DNA of 13,191 bases from Bacteroidota bacterium (GTDB lineage: Bacteria; Bacteroidota; Bacteroidia; Flavobacteriales; Schleiferiaceae). The notes beneath the pieces were generated by a model. That model was not told the DNA's origin. It saw only the letters and a program-made list of their open reading frames with translations, and ran no database searches. The stretch covers positions 1 through 13,191 of the forward strand of contig SYCM01000076.1 of assembly GCA_005786915.1 (NCBI GenBank), in the 5' to 3' direction. Below are positions 1 to 6,067 of the stretch, one piece after another (the first letter of the stretch is position 1; each line of letters opens with the position of its first letter). The position numbers and the translations under genes were made by a program.

Positions 1-375
1 AACAGCTTCCAAAACCGTTCTGAAGATTTCGAACTGCCGACGCAGCTCTCAATCGGAGCCAGTAAGGGCTTTACCCTGATGCAGGGCCACAAGCTGACGC
101 TTGCGGGCAACTTCATCTCGAATTCGTTCAAGAAGGACCAGCTTACGGTTGGGGCTGAGTACGCTTACAAGGAGCTCTTCGCCCTTCGCGCAAGCTGGGC
201 GCAGTTTGACAACCGTTTTGACGCCCTGCGCACCGAGGCCCTTACCGGACCGGCGGCGGGCTTTACGTTCAACATTCCGATGGGCGACGGCAAGCTTGAC
301 TTGAGCTATGCTTACCGGATGACGAACACCGCGTTTGGCGGAATTCACACGGTTGGCACCGCAATTGTACTATAA
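1..375 (+). CDS. PorV/PorQ-family outer-membrane protein, C-terminal part (5' truncated)
   Basis: The frame is open from base 1 and ends at TAA 373-375, so only the last 124 residues are visible and the start lies outside the window. The segment alternates short polar and hydrophobic stretches typical of the last strands of an outer-membrane beta-barrel. It contains YAYKELFALRASWAQ, then TGPAAGFTFNIPMG, then LDLSYAYRMTNTAFGGIHTVG, and ends in a hydrophobic TAIVL. That series (sequence with 'FALRAGY', 'TGPAAG', 'DYSYR..NPFGGTH') is what I recall for the C-terminus of PorV/PorQ-family proteins, some of which shuttle or hold T9SS cargo at the outer membrane. Family assignment rests on this C-terminal third only. 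Whether this copy acts in type IX secretion or is one of the many uncharacterised paralogues cannot be told, and no other T9SS machinery gene is in view. A terminator follows directly. Confidence 0.68.
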   Translation, partial: NSFQNRSEDFELPTQLSIGASKGFTLMQGHKLTLAGNFISNSFKKDQLTVGAEYAYKELFALRASWAQFDNRFDALRTEALTGPAAGFTFNIPMGDGKLDLSYAYRMTNTAFGGIHTVGTAIVL

Positions 376-398
376 ACCGAACTAGGTTTTCGACTGAG

Positions 399-430
399 AA
401 GGCCTCCCCGCGGAGGTCTTCTTCGCTTTT
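399..430 (+). terminator. Intrinsic terminator after the PorV/PorQ-family gene
   Basis: A 9-bp stem (399-407 with 412-420, one G-T wobble) encloses a 4-base loop CCGC and is followed by a pyrimidine-rich tail ending in TTTT at 427-430. It lies 24 bases after the stop codon at 375 and just before greA, so it should separate the two transcription units. Confidence 0.8.
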
Positions 431-444
431 AACCCCTATTGATT

Positions 445-915
445 ATGTCCGTTTCGTACTACACTCCCGAAGGATTTAAGAAGCTCAAAGAAGAGCTTGA
501 GCACTTGCGCAGTGTGGAGCGTCCGCGCATTTCAGAGCAAATCGCTGAGGCGCGCGACAAGGGCGACTTGAGCGAGAACGCCGAATACGACGCCGCTAAG
601 GAAGCCCAGGGCTTGCTCGAAATGAAAATATCGAAGATGGAAGAACTCGTGGCCAACGCACGCATCGTCGACGAATCGCAGTTCGACACGTCTAAGGTGC
701 TCATCTTGTCGAAAGTCACCGTGCGCAACCCGGCCAACAGCGCCACCATGAAGTACACCTTAGTGAGCGAGCAAGAAGCCGATTTGAAGTCGGGCAAGAT
801 TTCGGTGAATTCACCGATCGGTAAGGGTTTACTGGGCAAGGCCGCCGGCGAGGTGGCTGAAATTCAGGTTCCGAGCGGAATTATGAAGCTCGAAGTGGTT
901 TCCATCGAACGCTAA
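445..915 (+). CDS. greA: Transcription elongation factor GreA
   Basis: GreA binds in the RNA polymerase secondary channel and stimulates cleavage of the 3' end of backtracked transcripts, rescuing stalled elongation complexes. The 156-residue product has the usual GreA length and order: an N-terminal coiled-coil (about 1-75) and a C-terminal FKBP-like globular domain (about 80-156). The tip motif GDLSENAEYDAAKEAQ lies at 40-55, with the two acidic residues expected for Mg2+ coordination at D41 and E44. The C-terminal SPIGKGLLGKAAGE and the closing VPSGIMKLEVVSI match the family. I chose ATG 445 over the in-frame TTG at 439, because the protein then begins MSVSYYTPEGFKKLKEEL, the normal GreA start. 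No Shine-Dalgarno sequence is present, as is usual in Bacteroidota. A HIT gene follows after 3 bases and is probably co-transcribed. Confidence 0.97.
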   Translation: MSVSYYTPEGFKKLKEELEHLRSVERPRISEQIAEARDKGDLSENAEYDAAKEAQGLLEMKISKMEELVANARIVDESQFDTSKVLILSKVTVRNPANSATMKYTLVSEQEADLKSGKISVNSPIGKGLLGKAAGEVAEIQVPSGIMKLEVVSIER

Positions 916-918
916 GCC

Positions 919-1326
919 ATGGCAAGTATTTTTTCGAGGATTATTGCCGGCGAAGTTCCCTGCCACAAGGTGGCCGAAACGGAACGCGCGTTTGCCTTTC
1001 TGGACATTCGCCCCCTGACCCAGGGGCACACCCTGGTCGTGCCCAAAGTGGAGGTCGACAGCCTTTTTGAGCTTTCCGAAGAGGACTATCAAGCGGTTTT
1101 TGATTTAGTACGCGCGGTGGCCGAGGCCCAGAAAGCGGTCATTCCCTGCAATCGAATTGGGCTGAGCGTCCTTGGATTTGAGGTTCCGCACGCGCACGTA
1201 CACGTGGTTCCGCTGCGAAGCGAAGCCGACCTCAATTTTGCCAACCCCAAGCTCCAGCTCGAACCCGAGGAGTTTGCGGAGCTGGCCCAACGCCTGCAGA
1301 GCGCCTTAGCCGTTCCGAGCATTTAA
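919..1326 (+). CDS. HIT-family protein (histidine triad nucleotide-binding/hydrolase)
   Basis: This 135-residue protein is a full-length histidine-triad protein. HIT proteins hydrolyse or transfer nucleoside phosphates, for example purine phosphoramidates or dinucleoside polyphosphates. It starts with the family opening SIFSRIIAGEVPCHKV (about 3-18), has the mid-domain LDIRPLTQGHTLVVPK (28-43), and carries the catalytic triad as H91-A-H93-V-H95-V-V in the block FEVPHAHVHVVPL (87-99). The central H93 is the expected nucleophile position. The cysteines that coordinate zinc in many Hint-type proteins (the C-x-x-C near the N-terminus) are absent, since the start reads ASIFSR. The start ATG lies 3 bases after the greA stop, with no room for a separate promoter, so the two genes look like one operon. 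The exact substrate cannot be deduced. Confidence 0.94.
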   Translation: MASIFSRIIAGEVPCHKVAETERAFAFLDIRPLTQGHTLVVPKVEVDSLFELSEEDYQAVFDLVRAVAEAQKAVIPCNRIGLSVLGFEVPHAHVHVVPLRSEADLNFANPKLQLEPEEFAELAQRLQSALAVPSI

Positions 1327-1358
1327 TTTTTTTATAGGTGCCTTGAGTTCAGGGTATT

Positions 1359-1377
1359 GGAATTTTTTTTAAATTCC
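1359..1377 (+). other. Small AT-rich inverted repeat upstream of the secreted protein gene
   Basis: A perfect 7-bp inverted repeat GGAATTT (1359-1365) and AAATTCC (1371-1377) flanks five T residues. It sits 33 bases after the HIT stop and 25 bases before the next ATG. It could be a weak terminator or a protein-binding palindrome. The stem is mostly A-T and no T-run follows it on the plus strand, so neither role is firm. Confidence 0.35.
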
Positions 1378-1402
1378 GCATACCTAAACTTTAAACGCAC
1401 TT

Positions 1403-3190
1403 ATGATGAAGAAAATCCTACACCTAATTGGTTGGGTGCTCTTAACGGCTGGGGCCGCACAGGCCCAAGTGGTTTTGAACATTATGTCGCCAAGCTCCAT
1501 TCAGGGAGGTTTGACGCATACCAACAACGGCAATTCAACAGGTTGGGGCCTCGCGGACCTATTGAACCCTGCGGATGCCGTGCTCGACACGGTCGTCGTG
1601 ATGGACGACAGCACCGCCGGCGTGAACACCGTGGTCGGCACCGACCCCAATACGGGCAACGCGTACCCCGGAATTCCTAAGAAGTATGAAGGTTGCAACC
1701 TAGATACTACGTCAGCATGGCAAAAGAACCGTTTGACGGGAAAGATTGTACTCATAGCTCGGGGTACCTGCGAGTTCGGCCTCAAGGTCTACTTAGCGGA
1801 GCGCGCCGGAGCACGTGCCGTCATTTTGTACAACCGCGACAACGCCCAGCTCAATGCGGGTCCGGGTGCGTACGGCGGACTGACGTCCATTCCGTTTGCG
1901 ATGATTGCGCGCCCCGACGGCGACATGCTGCGCACGGCCATTGAAAGCGGACAAACCGTGGTGGCCTTCTTGGGCAACAAGATCGGTGCGTTCCCGAACG
2001 ATATGAGCATTTCGCCCGCAGAGGCGATGTATCCGCCGGCCCTCGCGGTTCCGTCGATGATCGCCCAAGACACTAGCGACTTCAAAATGAAGTTGGGCTT
2101 CTGGACCCGCAACGACGGTTCGGCCAACCAGGCCAACGTCATCGCAAGCGTCACCGTAAAGCGCGGTACGACGACGGTGTACACCATGTCGACGTCTTCG
2201 TTCCCACTTAACTCGGGCGACTCCAGCTACATCACGTTCCCGCCGTTCCAACTCAACGGATACCCCTTGGGTGCTTACGAGGTGAACTACAATGTGAACG
2301 TGGCCAACGAGTCCTTCCCGCTCGACAACAACATCGACTTTGCGTCGGTCATTAACGACAGCATCTTCAGCTACGCCCGCGTCGACGGCAGCACGCTCGA
2401 GCCGCTGGACAACAACTCGTTCAAGTCCTCAAGCTTCACCTCTTCGTGGGGAATGTGCATCCACTTCCGCCACCCGCAGGCGGACCGCATGCTGCTCAAG
2501 GGCGTGCGCTTTGCCGGATGGTCCAACACCGACACGCTCATCGGCCGCACGGTCGACGTATCGGTCGACGAGTGGTTCGATACCTTCACCGATTTGAACG
2601 ATCCGAACTGTGCGGTGACCAACACCTCGCCGGTGGCCCTGGAGACCTACACCTACGCGACCAACGCGCAGGACAGTCTCGTGACGCACCTTTTCACCGA
2701 TCCGATTGAACTCGACAACAACCAGCGCTACATCATCTGCGTGAACACGTCCGATGCCGACCTGTACCTCAACCACTCTACGGCGGTGGCCTACCAGCTC
2801 AACGACGTGACGGCGGGCGAGCAGCCGCGCGAAATGGTCCGCTCAGACAACAACTGGTTTGTGCGCGGATTCAGCGGCAACGTGATTCCGACTTTGCAAC
2901 TCCTCGTGGAGCAAAACACGTCGGGCGTGCCTGAGGAAGTGGTGGTGGACGCCCTGGTGTACCCCAACCCCGCGCAGCACATGGTGTACCTGAAGCTCAA
3001 CGGCTTCGTGCCTACGGCCGGAGTTTCCGTGTACGACCTGAACGGCGCCCTGGTGCTTCAAGCCAACCACGCTTCAGTGGTGGACGGTGAACTGGCCCTT
3101 GACGTAAGCGAACTCCCCAGCGGAGCCTACGTGGTGGTTGCCCCCGGCGCCAACCGCGAGCTGCGTGCCAACCTAGTGGTTACCCACTAA
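1403..3190 (+). CDS. Secreted protein with PA domain and C-terminal T9SS type A sorting domain
   Basis: The 595-residue product begins with a signal peptide (MMKK, hydrophobic core 5-19, likely cleavage after AQA at 19-21). A protease-associated (PA) domain spans roughly 97-193, with the typical run LTGKIVLIARGTCEFGLKV (111-129), then AERAGARAVILYN (132-144) and SIPFAMI (162-168). The middle, about 200-505, is beta-rich and extracellular in character, and I recognise no enzyme motif in it; no HExxH or other peptidase signature is visible. The last ~89 residues form a T9SS type A sorting domain: VYPNP at 519-523, then VYDLNGALVL, then LDVSELPSGAYVV. The protein is therefore predicted to be exported by Sec, carried across the outer membrane by the type IX system and anchored or released there. 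PA domains usually sit in peptidases; here the domain stands without one. ATG 1403 precedes a second ATG at 1406, and either would serve. A strong terminator follows the stop. Confidence 0.92.
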   Translation: MMKKILHLIGWVLLTAGAAQAQVVLNIMSPSSIQGGLTHTNNGNSTGWGLADLLNPADAVLDTVVVMDDSTAGVNTVVGTDPNTGNAYPGIPKKYEGCNLDTTSAWQKNRLTGKIVLIARGTCEFGLKVYLAERAGARAVILYNRDNAQLNAGPGAYGGLTSIPFAMIARPDGDMLRTAIESGQTVVAFLGNKIGAFPNDMSISPAEAMYPPALAVPSMIAQDTSDFKMKLGFWTRNDGSANQANVIASVTVKRGTTTVYTMSTSSFPLNSGDSSYITFPPFQLNGYPLGAYEVNYNVNVANESFPLDNNIDFASVINDSIFSYARVDGSTLEPLDNNSFKSSSFTSSWGMCIHFRHPQADRMLLKGVRFAGWSNTDTLIGRTVDVSVDEWFDTFTDLNDPNCAVTNTSPVALETYTYATNAQDSLVTHLFTDPIELDNNQRYIICVNTSDADLYLNHSTAVAYQLNDVTAGEQPREMVRSDNNWFVRGFSGNVIPTLQLLVEQNTSGVPEEVVVDALVYPNPAQHMVYLKLNGFVPTAGVSVYDLNGALVLQANHASVVDGELALDVSELPSGAYVVVAPGANRELRANLVVTH

Positions 3191-3212
3191 GTCCAAGGAG
3201 CCATCCTAACAG

Positions 3213-3241
3213 AAACCCGGCGGAGACGCCGGGTTTTTTTA
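3213..3241 (+). terminator. Strong intrinsic terminator after the T9SS cargo gene
   Basis: A perfect 10-bp stem, AAACCCGGCG (3213-3222) with CGCCGGGTTT (3227-3236), closes a GAGA tetraloop of the stable GNRA class, and T residues run on to 3240. It lies 22 bases after the stop at 3190. On the opposite strand, facing ruvC, the stem is followed by a broken T-run (TTTCTGTT), so termination of the ruvC transcript here is possible but weaker. The remaining bases to 3310 show nothing else I can name. Confidence 0.93.
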
Positions 3242-3310
3242 TTCGTTGGGGTGAAAAGAAGTTCGGCGCCCGGCTTCGACGAGTAATGGACCGTGCTTCT
3301 TAGGCCACAC

Positions 3311-3907
3311 CTATTTGGCGGCGCGGTCGGGGTTTTGGGTCAGAAACTTCGCCCAGGATGAGGAACGGGGTGAACCCTTCTTTTTAGCAGGCAGCGAACC
3401 CGAGACGGCGTTGCTCAGAACGGCCGCACGATCGACAGTCAGCGCGTGGCATGCGGCGACCGCCAGGGCGTCGGTGGCATCGAGGGCCCGCTTGGGGTCG
3501 TCGGGAAGGGCAAACATGGCGTGGAGGAATCCGGCGAGCTGCTCTTTTGATGCGGCGCCTCGGCCTGAAATGCGGCGTTTCACGACGGCAGGCGGATACT
3601 CCGCTACCGTGAGTCCCCTGCGGAGTCCGGCGCTGAGTACTACGCCCTGGGCCCGCCCTAGCTTGAGCATAGACTGCACATTTTTGCCAAAAAAGGGCGC
3701 CTCTACGGCCACGGCGTCAGGCTGGTACCGATCCAGGAGGTCTTCGATGGCCCGCAAAATATCGCCCAGGCGTTCCACCGACTCCTTGGCTGCTGAAAAC
3801 TTGACGCTGCCCAGGTCAACCAGACTCATGGCAGAACCGTCGCGGTCCACGACCCCAAAGCCCATTACTACGGTGCCCGGATCGATTCCTAAAATGCGCT
3901 GCTTCAT
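3311..3907 (-). CDS. ruvC: Crossover junction endodeoxyribonuclease RuvC
   Basis: RuvC is the Holliday-junction resolvase that cuts the four-way junction moved by RuvAB in homologous recombination and repair. The 198-residue protein carries all four acidic catalytic residues at the expected spacing: D9 in GIDPGT, E69 in AVEAPFFGKN, and D143 and D146 in LDATDALAVA (E. coli: D7, E66, D138, D141). Other family blocks include QSMLKLGRAQGV (78-89) and the ASKEQ helix (118-122). The tail after about residue 165 is basic (PAKKKG) and ends SWAKFLTQNPDRAAK. It is longer than in E. coli (173 residues), but I recall a similar W-x-x-F...NPDR ending in other Bacteroidota RuvC proteins. The start codon overlaps the stop of the upstream channel gene as ATGA, implying translational coupling. 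ruvA and ruvB are not in the window. Confidence 0.97.
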   Translation of the reverse strand: MKQRILGIDPGTVVMGFGVVDRDGSAMSLVDLGSVKFSAAKESVERLGDILRAIEDLLDRYQPDAVAVEAPFFGKNVQSMLKLGRAQGVVLSAGLRRGLTVAEYPPAVVKRRISGRGAASKEQLAGFLHAMFALPDDPKRALDATDALAVAACHALTVDRAAVLSNAVSGSLPAKKKGSPRSSSWAKFLTQNPDRAAK

Positions 3908-5172
3908 GCCGCGGGATGCCCGCTGGCCCGCATGCTTTGGGCGGTTGGCGCCTGGAAGAGGTGCAGGCTAAAACTGGGAACCGCGGCGATCAAGTGGTCG
4001 AAGAGGTCGGCGGCAACGGCTTCGTAATCTTCAAACACGATGGTGGTCGCGAAGCAATAGATTTCGAGCGGAATGCCCTCTCCCTGCATGGCCAGCTGGC
4101 GGACCATGATGCTTTGCTTCTTAGAGACCTTGGGGTGCTCTTGGAGGTAGGCTTCGGCATAGGCCCTGAAGACGCCCAAGTTGGTCATGTGGCGCCCGTT
4201 CACGGGGTGGGTTTTGTCGGCGCCCTGATCGGCATTGTAGGCCGCGATTTCGGCTTCGCGGGCGTCGAGGTAGGACTGCACCCGCTGAATTTTGCGGAAT
4301 TCCTGGAGTTCGGCGTCGTCGATGAAGTGCACGCTTTCGAGGTCGATCACCATGCTTCGCTTGATGCGCCGCACTTTGGAAAGGCGCATTCCGCGCCAGT
4401 TCACAAAGGAATCCGTCACAAAAGCCTTGGCCGGAACCGACGAAATGGTGTTGTCGAAGTTCTTGATTTTGACCGTCGTCAAGTCGATGCTGACGACGTC
4501 GCCGTCGACGCCAAATTTTTCAAACGTGATCCAGTCGCCTTTTTTCACCAGGTCGTACAGCACAATTTGAAAGTTGGCCAAGAGTCCGTTGATGGCGTCC
4601 TGAAAGATCAAAACGAAGATGGCGGTGGCGCCGGCTAGAGCACCGAGGATGCTGGCGAGGGAGGTGTTGGAGAGCACTGAAATGACGGCCAATCCGCCAA
4701 TGAGCCACGACAGGAAAAGGACCACGGAGAGCAAGGTGCGCACTGGCTTGTCTTTGAATGCGTCGAGCTCCTCCACCACATGCGACGACGCACGGGCGGC
4801 TCGGTTGATCACGATGACTATTTGGTAGATGAGGACGATTCCGAGGAATTTATCTAGCGGAGCCACCCATACAGGCAAATCTTTGAAGACCACCGGAAGG
4901 AAGCCCCGAATGATCATGGTCGGCAAGATGTGGACTACGGCCTGAAATACGCGCTCCTTGAAAAAGTGGTCGTCCCAGGTGGCTTTAGTGCGTTCGACGG
5001 CGCGGCGAATAACTGAGACAACGATGCGCCGCACGAAGAAGTCGGCGAGGAGGCTGGCGAAGACCAAGACGCCCAGGTCGATGAGCACCGTTAGGCTGCT
5101 GATCCACCAGTCGCTCAGTCCGCTGCGATCCAGAAAGGAATGGGCCCAGTGCCCAGGGTTAATCGTGTCCAT
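3904..5172 (-). CDS. MscS-family mechanosensitive channel, YbdG-like
   Basis: This 422-residue inner-membrane protein should form a gated channel that opens on membrane tension or osmotic downshift. Hydrophobic segments lie at about 24-46, 76-96, 106-124, 146-168 and 172-192. The last, SLASILGALAGATAIFVLIFQDAINGLLA (171-199), is the pore-lining helix with its Gly/Ala pattern, leading into the beta-domain GDWITFEKFGVDGDVVSIDLTTV (212-234). The segment SSVPAKAFVTDSFVNWRGM followed by RRIKRSMVID (244-277), and the overall length, resemble the YbdG/MscM branch (E. coli YbdG is 415 residues) rather than the short MscS. The start is set by ATG 5172, which lies 4 bases after an exact TACCTTTG promoter element, so the mRNA should be almost leaderless. 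The gene ends in an ATGA overlap with ruvC, so ruvC is probably expressed from this promoter. Confidence 0.93.
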   Translation of the reverse strand: MDTINPGHWAHSFLDRSGLSDWWISSLTVLIDLGVLVFASLLADFFVRRIVVSVIRRAVERTKATWDDHFFKERVFQAVVHILPTMIIRGFLPVVFKDLPVWVAPLDKFLGIVLIYQIVIVINRAARASSHVVEELDAFKDKPVRTLLSVVLFLSWLIGGLAVISVLSNTSLASILGALAGATAIFVLIFQDAINGLLANFQIVLYDLVKKGDWITFEKFGVDGDVVSIDLTTVKIKNFDNTISSVPAKAFVTDSFVNWRGMRLSKVRRIKRSMVIDLESVHFIDDAELQEFRKIQRVQSYLDAREAEIAAYNADQGADKTHPVNGRHMTNLGVFRAYAEAYLQEHPKVSKKQSIMVRQLAMQGEGIPLEIYCFATTIVFEDYEAVAADLFDHLIAAVPSFSLHLFQAPTAQSMRASGHPAA

Positions 5173-5176
5173 ACTG

Positions 5177-5184
5177 CAAAGGTA
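5177..5184 (-). promoter_or_regulatory. Bacteroidetes -7 promoter element for the channel-ruvC pair
   Basis: On the minus strand this reads TACCTTTG, an exact match to the Bacteroidetes -7 consensus TAnnTTTG. It ends 4 bases before the ATG at 5172, within the 40-base gap after the DUF4249 gene. I do not see a clear TTTG (-33) box at the usual spacing. The placement predicts an mRNA with essentially no 5' leader. Confidence 0.6.
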
Positions 5185-5212
5185 GCAGACTGAACGATTG
5201 ATGCTCTAGGCC

Positions 5213-6067
5213 TTACTGGCTGATCGTCACTTCCGCCGTGCGGATGGCGCTGGCGTAGAAGTAGCCCAAGGCGTAGTCGTTTTCGTCGCCCTGGCGGAAA
5301 ATGTTGCCAATGATCGGAGCCGGCGGAGGATCAAAAAGTCCGCCTACCTGCAGCGTTTGCTCGCGAAGCAGGTTCAGGTAGCTGTACAGTCCCATGCTGA
5401 TGCTGCCCAGCTCGACTTTGTAGCGAACTCCTACCGAGTCTGGGCCCGCAATCTGGATTGCGGGAATCGACGGCGGCGTTGGAAAGACAAAGCCGTCGTT
5501 AAAGTCGTCGTTAAATACCGTCAGGTCAAAGGTTTGGTTCTGGAGGGTGTCGTTGCGAAAAATGCGCACGCGGTAGTGGTCTCCCTTGCCTGGAGCTTCA
5601 GACCAGTGAATAAACACGTAGCGTCCCTCCTGCTGAAAGGGTGCTCGCGGCAAGTACTGCGAATAAATCGAGTCGGCGTCGTTGCAGCGGTTCAGAGATT
5701 CGTCGGACGAGGTCCAGGTTCCGCTGGGGTAGCCGACGCGCTCGGGAACGCTCACGGCGACGCGGTAGTTGCGGCCGACTTCGCCGCGAAACCCCGACTG
5801 GTACCGACCGTTGGCGCGGTGGGGCAGGGTGTCAACGGCCACGCCGTCTTCGTAGAGCACCACCAGTGCGTTCTTCACGGGCTCGTTGGGGTTCGTGTTC
5901 AAGTAGGGAACGCTCCACTTCACGTCGACGCGGGCGGAATCCCCGTCGGTCACGCGGCCATTGACGATCAGACGGGTTTCGCCTTCGGGCAATTCCACGT
6001 CGATAATGTCTTGGCACGAAGCGAGCGCGACCGCCGCCATCGGCCACCAAAGAGAAAAACGGGCCAT
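5213..6067 (-). CDS. DUF4249-family outer-membrane lipoprotein
   Basis: This 284-residue protein has a lipoprotein signal: hydrophobic segment from about 4, lipobox L15-A16-S17-C18, so C18 should be lipidated. Straight after the cysteine comes QDIIDVELPEGETRLIVNGRVTDGD (19-43), the characteristic opening of DUF4249 proteins. The rest follows the family pattern: an immunoglobulin-like beta segment to about residue 110 and a second beta-rich half ending at residue 284 with LGYFYASAIRTAEVTI. DUF4249 proteins in Bacteroidota are usually encoded next to a TonB-dependent receptor and are thought to act with it at the cell surface, but their ligand is unknown. Here the ATG overlaps the receptor stop by one base (TGATG), so the two are very likely translated together. 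The next gene downstream, the channel, has its own promoter element. Confidence 0.9.
   Translation of the reverse strand: MARFSLWWPMAAVALASCQDIIDVELPEGETRLIVNGRVTDGDSARVDVKWSVPYLNTNPNEPVKNALVVLYEDGVAVDTLPHRANGRYQSGFRGEVGRNYRVAVSVPERVGYPSGTWTSSDESLNRCNDADSIYSQYLPRAPFQQEGRYVFIHWSEAPGKGDHYRVRIFRNDTLQNQTFDLTVFNDDFNDGFVFPTPPSIPAIQIAGPDSVGVRYKVELGSISMGLYSYLNLLREQTLQVGGLFDPPPAPIIGNIFRQGDENDYALGYFYASAIRTAEVTISQ

Noticed and set aside
3916..4638. 240-residue open frame on the plus strand opposite the channel gene
   Set aside because: It is a reverse-strand shadow of a well-conserved MscS-family gene with no domain evidence. The similar frame at 3315-3971 opposite ruvC is rejected for the same reason.
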